A DNA stretch of 64,000 nt from Anaerolineae bacterium (GTDB lineage: Bacteria; Chloroflexota; Anaerolineae; Aggregatilineales; Phototrophicaceae), in NCBI GenBank assembly GCA_022823945.1, contig JAJEBK010000053.1, forward strand, positions 1-64,000, read 5' to 3'. This document shows, in pieces, positions 22,074 to 30,322 of this stretch (its first letter is position 1; the number at the start of each line of letters is the position of its first letter). Under the pieces are notes generated by a model. That model made no database searches, had not been told where the DNA came from, and saw nothing but the letters and a program-made list of their open reading frames with translations. A program made the translations under genes and the position numbers.

Positions 22074-24056
22074 CTAGCCGCGCGACAGCAGCAGATTGCC
22101 CAAGCCATCGACGCGCGCCTGCCAGCCCGCCGGGACATAAGTGGTGCTGTCCAGTTGAAAGACCAGCGCCTCGCCCGCAAATATCGCGCCGGGCAACAGC
22201 ATTTCGCGCTTGTACAGGTTGATCGCGCCACCTAGCGGCGAAGGCTTGTCGCCGACAGGCGCAGGCAGGTGCTCCTGGGCAGCGCCCACAGCGAATTCGG
22301 GCTTGTCGCTGATGCCGCGCCCATTGACTCGCAGACTGACAATTTCAACTGGTCGCCAGCGCATGGCATGACCATAAGCCCTTTCGTGCGCTGCATGGAA
22401 GTGGTCTGCGGCATCGGCGCTGTAAGGGATATTTAGCTCGTAGGCTTGCCCTTGATAACGCATGTCCAGCGAAACAGCGAAGACACGGTCATCCTCATCA
22501 ATCCCCTCGCGTTCCAGTTCAACGCGCGCCTGCTCCAGCAGCTCATCCTGGACGCCTCGCAAGCCAGCCAGGCATTCGTCTGTGGCCGCCTGCATCACCG
22601 AACGGCTGGAATCGACTGCCACATCTGCCAGCAGCAAGCCCAGCGCGCACAAGACGCCCGGCGTCGGTGGCACCAGGACTCGCGGGATTTCCAGACGCGC
22701 TGCCGCCTCACAAGCATGCAGCGGACCAGCGCCGCCAAATGCCACCAGGGTGAAATTACGAGGATCGTGCCCGCGAGCGACAGAAACGCGCCGGATCGCG
22801 CGGTCGATGTTGACCGTGGCGATATCGATCACGCCCTTGGCGGTTTCGAGCGGGCTGAGGTTGATCTGCCGCGCCAAGCCAGCCAGCGCCTGTTCGCCAG
22901 CCCGCAAGTCCAGCGCCAGCGCCCCGCCCAGCACATGCTCGGCATCCAGCCGCCCCAGCAGCGCATTGGCATCGCTTACTGTGGGCAGTGTGCCGCCGCG
23001 CCCATAGACAGCTGGTCCCGGGTCTGCGCCGGCCGATTCTGGACCTACACGCAGCGCGCCGCCGGCATCCACGCGCCCGATGGAACCGCCACCCGCGCCG
23101 ATCGTTTCTATATCCAGCATCCGTACGCGCAGAGGAAAACCGTCTATTGCCGATTCGGGGCGAGGAGTCGGCTGCTCCGCCACCAGCGAGACATCGGTGG
23201 AGGTGCCGCCCATATCCAGCGTGATGATTTTGTCGAAGCCCGCAGCCCGCGCCAAATGCCAGGCGCCAATCACACCGGCGGCCGGTCCGCTGAGGGCTGT
23301 GTGGATAGCCTGCTGGCGGACGCGGCCAGCGCGCATCACGCCGCCGTCCGACTTCATGATGCGCAAGGGCAGGCCAGCCGGCAGCCGCGATTCCAGCACG
23401 CCGATATACCGCGACATGACGGGCCTCACATAGGCTTCCAAAGCGACCGTGCTGGCTCGTTCGTATTCGCGGAATTCAGGCAGCGCTTCCGATGACAGCA
23501 CCACCTGCCATTCATGCTGGAGGATGCCTCGCGCCAGGATTCGCTGTTTGACCCGCTGCTCGTGGGCGTCATTAACATAACTGAACAAGAAGCAGACGGC
23601 AATCGCCTCGCATCCCTGCGCCGCCACCGCGTCCAACACACTTTCTAGCGCCGCCTCATCTAACTCCAGCAGCGCCTCGCCGCGGAAGTCGAGCCGTTCG
23701 GGCACTTCATAGCAGCGTTCGCGCGGGATCAGCGGTGGCGGGATGCGCGGATGAATGTCATAGAGATCGGGCCTGTCTTGACGCCCGATGAAGAGCAAAT
23801 CACGAAAACCAGCGGTCGTCAGCAGCGCTGCGCGAGCCCCCTTGCGTTCCAAAATGGCATTGGTGGCGACAGTCGATCCATGCGCCACTTGCTGCAGCGC
23901 CGCGATGCCCCCGGGCGCCAGCTCTTCCAAGCCAGCCAGCATGGCTCGCTCGGGTTGATTTGGCGAACTGAGCAGCTTGTGTATGGACAGCCGCCCGCCT
24001 TCGCTCAGCACGAGATCGGTGAAAGTGCCGCCAATATCAACACCCGCGCGCATCAT
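22074..24056 (-). CDS. Hydantoinase A / oxoprolinase family protein, A subunit
   Basis: The product is 660 residues of the HyuA family, an ASKHA-fold ATPase. It begins GVDIGGTFTDLVL, the phosphate-binding loop. Further motifs are HGSTVATNAILERKGA, DRPDLYDIHPR, LDMGGTSTDVSLV and VAFGGAGPLHACEAA. It should pair with a B subunit to hydrolyse a hydantoin or 5-oxoproline-like ring. The only B subunit in the window is at 14169-15728, same strand but about 6 kb downstream, with unrelated genes between. ATG codons at 24056 and 24053 are both possible; the frame to 24146 is not family-like. Confidence 0.9.
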   Translation of the reverse strand: MMRAGVDIGGTFTDLVLSEGGRLSIHKLLSSPNQPERAMLAGLEELAPGGIAALQQVAHGSTVATNAILERKGARAALLTTAGFRDLLFIGRQDRPDLYDIHPRIPPPLIPRERCYEVPERLDFRGEALLELDEAALESVLDAVAAQGCEAIAVCFLFSYVNDAHEQRVKQRILARGILQHEWQVVLSSEALPEFREYERASTVALEAYVRPVMSRYIGVLESRLPAGLPLRIMKSDGGVMRAGRVRQQAIHTALSGPAAGVIGAWHLARAAGFDKIITLDMGGTSTDVSLVAEQPTPRPESAIDGFPLRVRMLDIETIGAGGGSIGRVDAGGALRVGPESAGADPGPAVYGRGGTLPTVSDANALLGRLDAEHVLGGALALDLRAGEQALAGLARQINLSPLETAKGVIDIATVNIDRAIRRVSVARGHDPRNFTLVAFGGAGPLHACEAAARLEIPRVLVPPTPGVLCALGLLLADVAVDSSRSVMQAATDECLAGLRGVQDELLEQARVELEREGIDEDDRVFAVSLDMRYQGQAYELNIPYSADAADHFHAAHERAYGHAMRWRPVEIVSLRVNGRGISDKPEFAVGAAQEHLPAPVGDKPSPLGGAINLYKREMLLPGAIFAGEALVFQLDSTTYVPAGWQARVDGLGNLLLSRG

Positions 24057-24207
24057 GCCATCCTGCTGCCTTGCCGGGTCATTCGTTCGCCATCTTAGCA
24101 CCAGCCCGCCCAAAACTGAACAGGCGGCCGCGCTGCCCGCTAACATTCCGCTTATGCGCTTCTTTTGCAGCGTTTATGCGGCGCTTTTGTTTCTCTTATG
24201 CAGCGCG

Positions 24208-24226
24208 CTTACTCTACCAGTGTAAG
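24208..24226 (+). promoter_or_regulatory. Inverted repeat upstream of hsp20, possible operator
   Basis: CTTACTC (24208-24214) and GTGTAAG (24220-24226) are inverted arms of seven bases with one mismatch and a five-base spacer. They lie 29 bases before the Hsp20 start. The sequence differs from CIRCE (TTAGCACTC-N9-GAGTGCTAA) but loosely recalls the HAIR-type arrangement of HspR sites. Confidence 0.35.
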
Positions 24227-24254
24227 TTGAGAGAGCGAAAAAGGAGACCAAGTC

Positions 24255-24695
24255 ATGTTGTACCGCACCCGCAATCCCTACTTCCGCATGGTTGACCGCT
24301 TGCTGCACGATGCCCGTCCGTTCCTGGGCGAACGCAGCGAATTCGCCAACCTCCCCTTTGGGCTGGCGCTGGATGTCGAAGAAACCGCCGCTGGCTATAC
24401 GCTGCGAGCCAACCTGCCCGGCGTCAAGCTGGATGACATCAGCGTCAGCATTCACGAAGATGTGCTGACCATCAGCGGCGAGACGGCCAGCGCGCCACAC
24501 AGCGAAGACAGCAAGTTGCTCATCCGCGAGCGCCGCGCCGGCAAGTTCAGCCGCAGCCTGCGCTTCCCGGGCAGCGTCGATGGCGACGCCGTGAGCGCCA
24601 GCCTCGAAGACGGCGTGCTGATCATCAACCTGCCCAAAGCCGAGGCGCACACCCCCCGGCAGATCCCCGTCAGTGTGACTGGCAACGCGGGCTAG
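24255..24695 (+). CDS. Small heat shock protein, Hsp20 family
   Basis: The product is 146 residues. A short N-terminal arm is followed by an alpha-crystallin domain (about 36-130): ALDVEETAAGYTLRANLPGV, DISVSIHEDVLTISGE, then SRSLRFPGSVDGDAVSASLE-type strand and GVLIINLPKAE. These proteins hold unfolding proteins in oligomers without ATP. GGAG lies nine bases before the ATG. A clear terminator follows, so it is a single-gene unit, and an inverted repeat lies in its promoter region. Confidence 0.95.
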   Translation: MLYRTRNPYFRMVDRLLHDARPFLGERSEFANLPFGLALDVEETAAGYTLRANLPGVKLDDISVSIHEDVLTISGETASAPHSEDSKLLIRERRAGKFSRSLRFPGSVDGDAVSASLEDGVLIINLPKAEAHTPRQIPVSVTGNAG

Positions 24696-24722
24696 CCGCA
24701 ACCGCAGTTGGTCAACTACCGG

Positions 24723-24755
24723 AATCCCTCCAATGCATATTGGGGGGATTTTTTT
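24723..24755 (+). terminator. Rho-independent terminator of hsp20
   Basis: AATCCCTCCAAT pairs with ATTGGGGGGATT around a short loop and is followed by a run of seven T. It starts 28 bases after the hsp20 stop codon. Confidence 0.85.
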
Positions 24756-24854
24756 GTTCCAGAGGAGAAAACCAGGCAGGTCGCGCGAATCTTGGGTGCA
24801 GCTTCAGCGAATGATCTAGGACTTGCTTGCTACTATTGCAAACTCGCCGACATT

Positions 24855-25024
24855 CACCCCCAATCCCCCAGCCCCTTGCCCCCATCAAGAGGGAAGGGGA
24901 GCTAGATTCGAGCAGTATCGTCGATATTTCTGGTGTTTTCCGCAACGACACGCCGAAAGTCCATGCGGTCATCCGGCTTTAAGCCCCTCCCTCTTAATGG
25001 GGGAGGGGTTTGGGGTGGGGGTGG
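24855..25024. repeat. Pair of inverted family A repeats (A4 and A5)
   Basis: A4 (24855-24902) and A5 (24977-25024) are opposite-facing copies of family A, as in the 10751-10861 pair but with a longer spacer (74 bases). They fill the gap between the hsp20 terminator and msrA; no gene is visible there. Confidence 0.75.
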
Positions 25025-25055
25025 CCTAGGTGATTTTCACTTGGCATAATCCGCC

Positions 25056-25592
25056 TCAAGCTTTCAAGCGATCAAAGTACTGCTTGCGAAACTTGGCTAC
25101 CTTGGGCGCGACCACATAGGCGCAATAGCCCTGCCGCGAATTGTTGAGGAAGTAGCCCTGATGATAGCCCTCCGCAACCCAGAATGTGGTGGCTGGGCTT
25201 ACTTCTGTGACGATCTTGCTGTTGTACAAGCCTTCTTCATCGAGCCGCTGAATCGTCGCCTCGGCGGTTTTTCTCTGCGCTTCGCTGTGATACCAGATGC
25301 CGGAGCGATACTGCGGACCGATATCCGGACCCTGGCGGTTGGGCGTGGTGGGATCGTGCACAGTGAAAAAGATAGTCAAGATGTCCTGAAAACTCACCAC
25401 ATCGTTATCAAAAGCCATTTGCACGACTTCGGCATGCCCGGTCATCTTGCCGCAGACTTGTTCATAGGTCGGGTTTTTGACATGTCCGCCCATATATCCC
25501 GATATCGCCGACTCGACCCCCGTTAGCTGGTTGTAGATCGCCTCGATGCACCAAAAGCAGCCGCCGCCCAATGTTGTTACTTCCGCGCTCAT
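25056..25592 (-). CDS. msrA: Peptide-methionine (S)-S-oxide reductase
   Basis: The product is 178 residues. MsrA reduces methionine-S-sulfoxide in oxidised proteins. The catalytic motif GGGCFWCIEA places the nucleophilic cysteine at residue 12. Family motifs GYMGGHVKNPTYEQVCGKMTGHAE, split here as GYMGGHVKNPTYEQVC and TGHAEVVQ, and YRSGIWYHSEAQR are present. ATG 25592 is preceded by GGGAGAGG. The gene stands alone between repeat A5 and rsmA. Confidence 0.95.
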   Translation of the reverse strand: MSAEVTTLGGGCFWCIEAIYNQLTGVESAISGYMGGHVKNPTYEQVCGKMTGHAEVVQMAFDNDVVSFQDILTIFFTVHDPTTPNRQGPDIGPQYRSGIWYHSEAQRKTAEATIQRLDEEGLYNSKIVTEVSPATTFWVAEGYHQGYFLNNSRQGYCAYVVAPKVAKFRKQYFDRLKA

Positions 25593-25645
25593 CGTGCCCT
25601 CTCCCTCTGTCAATCCGACTCATCTGTCCACAGCACCATCATAAG

Positions 25646-26482
25646 TCAAGAGGCGTGCTCATCGCCATGAACTGCCCGCGTGAGGCGCGCCCATTCATCC
25701 AGCGACAAGGTTTCGGCGCGCCGCTGGGGATCGATATCCACCCCGCGCAGCAAGCTCCCCGCCGCCGCCGCTTTGATGCCCAAGCCGCTGGAAAGCGAAT
25801 TCTTCAGCTGTTTGCGTTTTTGGCTGAAGCCGGCTCGCAGGACGCGGAAGAAAGCGGCCGCTCCCGGCACCTTTACTGGTGGCTGAACATGCGTGTCGAT
25901 GCGTACGATGGCGCTGTTGATATGGGGGCGTGGCACGAATACCGCCGGGCTCAGCTTGCCGATGATGCTCGCTCGTCCATAAAACTGCGCAGCGACTGAC
26001 AGCAGATTCTGCGCGCCCGTTCCTCCCACGATGCGCTCGGCAACTTCGTATTGCATGGTCAGCACCAGCCGGCGTGGCGGCAATCGCGACTCGATAAAAT
26101 GCCAAATGATGGCGCTGCTGATGTAATAGGGCACATTCGCCACCACGACATAATCGCCCGCGCCCAAAAGCGCCGCAATATCCAGCTTGAGGATATCGCC
26201 GAAGACGAGGTAGACATTGGTCGCATCGTCAAAGCGGTCTTCCAGGATAGGTTGCAAGCGCGCATCCAGTTCAATAGCATAGACTTGTTGGGCTTGTGCC
26301 GCCAGCCACTCTGTCAATGCGCCCGTGCCGGCACCAACTTCGACCACCGTGTCCGCCGTCGTGATTTCGGCTGTCGCGACCAGCTTCGCCAACGCGCCTG
26401 GATCGTGCATAAAATGCTGGCCCAAGCTCTTCTTGGGCAGGACCTGGTATTGTTCAAGCAGCGCTTTGGGGCTTTGCGACAT
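25646..26482 (-). CDS. rsmA: 16S rRNA dimethyladenosine transferase RsmA/KsgA
   Basis: The product is 278 residues. It dimethylates two adjacent adenosines in helix 45 of 16S rRNA during 30S maturation. Signatures are KSLGQHFMHDP, the SAM-binding VEVGAGTGALTEWL, the acidic AIELDARLQPIL strand end, and the catalytic ANVPYYISSAI. The C-terminal domain contains RAGFSQKRKQLKNSL. Length and start are normal. The direction is divergent from UPF0316. Confidence 0.95.
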   Translation of the reverse strand: MSQSPKALLEQYQVLPKKSLGQHFMHDPGALAKLVATAEITTADTVVEVGAGTGALTEWLAAQAQQVYAIELDARLQPILEDRFDDATNVYLVFGDILKLDIAALLGAGDYVVVANVPYYISSAIIWHFIESRLPPRRLVLTMQYEVAERIVGGTGAQNLLSVAAQFYGRASIIGKLSPAVFVPRPHINSAIVRIDTHVQPPVKVPGAAAFFRVLRAGFSQKRKQLKNSLSSGLGIKAAAAGSLLRGVDIDPQRRAETLSLDEWARLTRAVHGDEHAS

Positions 26483-26558
26483 GGTTCACCTCAGCTTCAC
26501 AGTTGACCATAAGCGCGCGATTCTGAGTAGGGCGGGTGTCGTGGGCGCGGTCAGTTTC

Positions 26559-26567
26559 TGCTACACT
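26559..26567 (+). promoter_or_regulatory. Extended -10 promoter element for the UPF0316 gene
   Basis: TGCTACACT (hexamer TACACT at 26562-26567) lies 32 bases before the start codon of the next gene. Confidence 0.45.
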
Positions 26568-26599
26568 GGATTCACTGAACAGGTACAAATTCATCCATC

Positions 26600-27127
26600 A
26601 TGCCCCTCGATTCTCTGGCAATTCCCCTCTTCATCTTTCTGCTGCGCGTCGGCAACAATGTGATCGGCACAGTGCGGCTCATCCTGGTTTCGCGAGGACG
26701 GCGCGCGTGGAGCTTTGGATTTGCCGCGCTGGAGTCACTGCTTTTCGCGTATACAGCTGGTCAAGTCATCACCGATCTGGAGAATCTGCCCAAGCTGGCG
26801 GCTTATGTGTTGGGCTTCGCGGTTGGCGGATTCGTCGGCGTGCAGGTGGAAAACCGCTTTGTGAAAGCCTACGAATGCATAACCACCATCACCTCGCGGG
26901 AAACAGCGCACAATATGGCGTTGGCGCTGCGAGAAGCCGGACATGGTGTAACCGAGATCATGGGCGAAGGCGCGCACGGCGAGGTCGAAGAGCTGCGCAT
27001 CATTGCGCATCGGCGCGACTTGCCGCAGGTCATCCGCATCATTCACGCTATCAAGCCAGATGCCTTTGTGACGGTGGAACATTCCGAATTCATACGCGGC
27101 GGTTGGATCCGCGCACACCGCAAGTGA
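26600..27127 (+). CDS. UPF0316 membrane protein (DUF5698 + DUF2179)
   Basis: The product is 175 residues. The N-terminal half has three hydrophobic segments typical of UPF0316/DUF5698 (RVGNNVIGTVRLILVSRG ... LGFAVGGFVGVQVEN). The C-terminal half is a cytosolic DUF2179-like domain (ITSRETAHNMALALREAGHG ... EHSEFIRGGW). Function is unknown; DUF2179 domains are also found on YitT-type membrane proteins. The next gene starts ten bases downstream. Confidence 0.85.
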   Translation: MPLDSLAIPLFIFLLRVGNNVIGTVRLILVSRGRRAWSFGFAALESLLFAYTAGQVITDLENLPKLAAYVLGFAVGGFVGVQVENRFVKAYECITTITSRETAHNMALALREAGHGVTEIMGEGAHGEVEELRIIAHRRDLPQVIRIIHAIKPDAFVTVEHSEFIRGGWIRAHRK

Positions 27128-27137
27128 GCCAATCCCG

Positions 27138-28655
27138 GTGATCAAAAAGATTTCCGATACGCCCGGCGGCATTCTTTTGTTCGCAGTGGCGGGCATGTTG
27201 ATGTTCTTATGGATGCGCCTGCATCAACTGGATGAGATTCCGCTCTTCATTGACGAAGCGATCGCGGTCGAACGGGCGGATGATGTCTTGGACGGCATCT
27301 ACTTGCAGCATGCATCGCAAGGCAAATTCTTGCAGCCTTATCTTTACCTGCTCTTCCAAGCCCAGCAGGGTGCATGGTTTGTCGCGCGCGCGGTTGCCCT
27401 GCTTATGACTTGCCTGGGCATGGCGGCGGGATTGGCCATCGCCCGCTGCTATGGCGGCTTCCAGGCTGCTGCGCTGGCTATCGCGCTCTTGTCGCTGTCG
27501 CCCATGCTCTTTTTCTTTCAGCGACTTTCTCTCGCCGATACCTTTTTGTCTGCAACATTGCTGCTATGGGTTTGGTCGCTGCTGCACTTGTACGAGCGCC
27601 AAGAGCCCAGTCTGCCAGTCATTGCTGTTTGTGCGGCGCTCTTTATCATGTCGTTGTTGATCAAGGCGTCGGCGCTCTTTTTGCTGCCACTGCCGCTGGT
27701 GATGGCCTTGCTGCTGCCGCGCTGGTCGATGCGTATGCGCGCGCAGGCGTTGGCAGGCTTGTACCTGGGCATGCTGGTTCTGTGGCTGCCGTTTGTGCTG
27801 GCGCTGGCATCGCGCGGACTCGACTACTTCAGCCAATTCTACAATTTGGGCTCGGCGACTGTGGATTCATTGCTGGATACAAGCCGCATTGCCGCCAACC
27901 TTCGTTCAATGCTGGAGGGTTTGCTCGTCTATCATGGCGCGCCCTTCATCATCTGTTTGCTGGCGCTCTCTTTGTTTGCGATTCGGTTGCGGCCGCGCAT
28001 CATACTGTCGCTGCTGGCGGCGGGCATTGGTTTCGGACTGGCGCAGATCTTGCTGGGTGGCGTTCGCTTCTTCCGCTATTTTTTGCCGATGATGCCTTTC
28101 CTTTTTCTGGCGGCGGGTATCGCTCTTCCTGCGTTGAGTGAAGCTGCTGCCAATCGAAACCGGCGCAGCCCGCTGCCGATCGCCTGGGCGCTGTTGTGTT
28201 TTTGGGCGGTCACTTTTGCCGCGCCCAGCCTACACAGGTTCTATACCGATCCGGCTGCCGCAGGGTTGCCGCCCGGCGATCGCACCGCGTACTTTGAAAC
28301 CGACTCGGCTGGGTTCGGCATTCCCAAGCTGGTAGAATTGCTGAACGAGCTTGCGGCTGACGCTATTGTGCATGTCGAAGGCGCGGTCAGCAATTGCGCC
28401 AGCCTGCGCTTGTATGTGGAGCAGGCAGAGCGCGTGAGAGTGCATTGTCCGAATGTATTGTCTGGCGATCGGCGCGCCAGATACCTGAATGCCTACTTGC
28501 CAGAACAGGCGGCGCGGCACGAAGACTACTATCTGGTATTGGAAGAGCCGGGAGCTGTCCTGCGCGAGCAGTTGACGACAGTCGATTTGACGCTCGTGGC
28601 AAAATTCGCGCGGCCCGGCGATAAGAGCGTCTTGCTGCTGTATCGTATTGAGTAG
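27138..28655 (+). CDS. GT39-type membrane glycosyltransferase
   Basis: The product is 505 residues with about 11 hydrophobic segments. After the first span it has LHQLDEIPLFIDEAIAVERA, where the DE pair fits the catalytic acidic loop of GT39/ArnT-type enzymes that use polyprenyl-phosphate sugars. FQRLSLADTFLSATLLL after the third or fourth span is another typical loop. The C-terminal 110 residues form a soluble periplasmic-type domain. The start is GTG 27138, right after the UPF0316 gene, so the two are probably cotranscribed. The acceptor is unknown. Confidence 0.82.
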   Translation: MIKKISDTPGGILLFAVAGMLMFLWMRLHQLDEIPLFIDEAIAVERADDVLDGIYLQHASQGKFLQPYLYLLFQAQQGAWFVARAVALLMTCLGMAAGLAIARCYGGFQAAALAIALLSLSPMLFFFQRLSLADTFLSATLLLWVWSLLHLYERQEPSLPVIAVCAALFIMSLLIKASALFLLPLPLVMALLLPRWSMRMRAQALAGLYLGMLVLWLPFVLALASRGLDYFSQFYNLGSATVDSLLDTSRIAANLRSMLEGLLVYHGAPFIICLLALSLFAIRLRPRIILSLLAAGIGFGLAQILLGGVRFFRYFLPMMPFLFLAAGIALPALSEAAANRNRRSPLPIAWALLCFWAVTFAAPSLHRFYTDPAAAGLPPGDRTAYFETDSAGFGIPKLVELLNELAADAIVHVEGAVSNCASLRLYVEQAERVRVHCPNVLSGDRRARYLNAYLPEQAARHEDYYLVLEEPGAVLREQLTTVDLTLVAKFARPGDKSVLLLYRIE

Positions 28656-28665
28656 AGTGACGCGG

Positions 28666-29091
28666 CTAGTCTTCGTCCAGCGCTAGATCGACAAAATAGG
28701 TCGGATACGCCAGCAGCCGGTGTACAGGGCATTTGCCGGCGATATCGCGCAGTCGCGCCAGCTGCTTGGCATCCAGATCGCCATGGAAAACCAGCGCCTC
28801 GCGGACTTCGTGCACAAACAGATCGTCGCCTGTGTGCGCGGGATAGTCGCTCCCGCGGAAGCGCTCATAATCCAGCGCCACATCCACGCCCTGCAAGTCC
28901 CAACCTTTGCGCTCGGCGTAGAGCCGGCAAGTGATCGCCATGCAGGATCCGAGCGCGCCCAGCATCATCTCGCCTGGCGTCGGTCCTGTGTCGCGGCCGC
29001 CAGCTTCCAGGGGTTCATCGGCATGCCATTCGTGCCCGCGGATGCGGATTGTCGTGCGCGTTCCCTCGCCCAAAGTTAGTTCAACCGGCAT
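28666..29091 (-). CDS. OsmC family protein
   Basis: The product is 141 residues of the OsmC/Ohr fold, which reduces organic hydroperoxides with two cysteines. The pair is visible as C50 (LGSCMAITC, with a further C55) and C121 (AGKCPVHR). ATG 29091 follows GGAGAAG; an in-frame ATG at 29103 has a poorer site. Its first 11 bases overlap the end of the upstream Uma2 gene, so translation is probably coupled. It is convergent with the GT39 gene, ten bases apart. Confidence 0.9.
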   Translation of the reverse strand: MPVELTLGEGTRTTIRIRGHEWHADEPLEAGGRDTGPTPGEMMLGALGSCMAITCRLYAERKGWDLQGVDVALDYERFRGSDYPAHTGDDLFVHEVREALVFHGDLDAKQLARLRDIAGKCPVHRLLAYPTYFVDLALDED

Positions 29092-29698
29092 GGTCTTCTC
29101 CATTGTCGTCTAGTGGAAAAAGCAGGCTCAATTCCAGCGTGAAGCCGGGCAGGGCAGGCTCGCCATGCAGCGCGCCTTCGCGGTCGATGAAGAAATGCTG
29201 CATCTCTCCATCCGCGTCCAACTGCCACTGCTCGACCCCCTGTCGTTCGGGGATGACCAGCCAGACGATGGTCGCGCCATACCGCAAATAGGCATCCGCC
29301 TTCCGCCGCAACTGGCTCATGCTATTGCTGGGCGACTTGATCTCAACGGCGATATCGGGCATGGCGGGCATATAGACTTCAGGTGGCGGGTCGGGCAGTC
29401 GATCTTTGCGCATAAAGGCGACATCAGGCATAAGCAGTGTGCGCCGAGATAAATGCGGGTGCATACCTGCTTCGACTGTGACTTCGCCGAGTTCGCGTGG
29501 CAAGACGAATTGCAGCAGCAGGTGAGCGATGAATGCAGCCAGTTTGCTGTGTGTCCAGTTCGGCATAGGATCCTCGTGCAGTTCGCCGTCGATCAGGTAG
29601 AAGTAGCGCCCTTCGTTGGCTGGGTCGCATTCCATAGCCCAGACATCATCGACGGTATAGGACTTCGTTTTGGCGCGCGGAATCTCTCTGATAACCAT
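29081..29698 (-). CDS. Uma2 family endonuclease-like protein, copy 3 of 3
   Basis: The product is 205 residues of the Uma2/DUF820 family, a PD-(D/E)XK nuclease fold with unproven function. The catalytic pattern is visible as LMPDVAFM (aspartate) and DIAVEIKSPSNS (E-x-K). It is a tandem paralogue of the next two genes: the N-terminal 40 residues and C-terminal 100 are nearly identical, while the segment around LAAFIAHLLLQFVLPREL has diverged. ATG 29698 matches the start of the other copies. It is last in the three-gene array and overlaps the OsmC gene. Confidence 0.9.
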   Translation of the reverse strand: MVIREIPRAKTKSYTVDDVWAMECDPANEGRYFYLIDGELHEDPMPNWTHSKLAAFIAHLLLQFVLPRELGEVTVEAGMHPHLSRRTLLMPDVAFMRKDRLPDPPPEVYMPAMPDIAVEIKSPSNSMSQLRRKADAYLRYGATIVWLVIPERQGVEQWQLDADGEMQHFFIDREGALHGEPALPGFTLELSLLFPLDDNGEDHAG

Positions 29699-29700
29699 GT

Positions 29701-30312
29701 TCAGCCTCCCCTGTGTTTGCCAGCTTGTGGGAAGAGTTCGCTCAGTTTCAGCTTGAAGCCGGGCAGGGCAGGCTCGCCATGCAGCGTACCTTGGCGGTCG
29801 ATGAAGAATTGCTGCTTCTCTCCATCCGCGTCCAACTGCCACTGCTCGACCCCCTGTCGCTCGGGGATGACCAGCCAGACTATGGTCGCGCCATGTCGCA
29901 AATAGGCATCCGCCTTCCGCCGCAACTGGCTCATGCTGTTGCTGGGCGACTTGATCTCGACCGCGATTTCGGGCATGGCTGGCACATAGCTGTCGGGAGA
30001 CGAGCCTGCCAATCGCACATGGCTGACATAAGCTACATCGGGCAAGAGAACAGTGTCGTCAGCGTCGGTCGGGTGATAGCCCACCTCGACATTCACTTCG
30101 CCCAGTTCACGAGACTGCACATGCAAATGCAGATAGTGTCCTACCAGCAACGCGAGTTTGCCATGTGTGCGGTTCGGCATAGGATCCTCGTGTAATTCAC
30201 CGTCAATCAAATAGAAGTAGCGGCCTTCGTAGGCGGGGTCGCATTCCATAGCCCAGACATCATCGACGGTATAGCGTTTCGTTTTGGCGCGCGGCAATTC
30301 CCGAACCACCAT
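29701..30312 (-). CDS. Uma2 family endonuclease-like protein, copy 2 of 3
   Basis: The product is 203 residues with the same Uma2 domain: VLLPDVAYVSHVRLAG and EIAVEIKSPSNSM carry the D and E-x-K residues. The variable segment reads LALLVGHYLHLHVQSREL. It ends two bases before copy 3 and starts ten bases after copy 1, giving one operon. Confidence 0.9.
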   Translation of the reverse strand: MVVRELPRAKTKRYTVDDVWAMECDPAYEGRYFYLIDGELHEDPMPNRTHGKLALLVGHYLHLHVQSRELGEVNVEVGYHPTDADDTVLLPDVAYVSHVRLAGSSPDSYVPAMPEIAVEIKSPSNSMSQLRRKADAYLRHGATIVWLVIPERQGVEQWQLDADGEKQQFFIDRQGTLHGEPALPGFKLKLSELFPQAGKHRGG

Positions 30313-30322
30313 GATTTGCCCC

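Noticed and set aside
22446..23495. Open frame of 349 codons antisense to the hydantoinase A gene
   Set aside because: It is Arg/Gln/His-rich with no motifs and fully inside a conserved gene on the other strand.
24180..24254. CIRCE element upstream of hsp20
   Set aside because: The inverted repeat there does not match TTAGCACTC-N9-GAGTGCTAA; it is listed only as a possible operator of unknown type.
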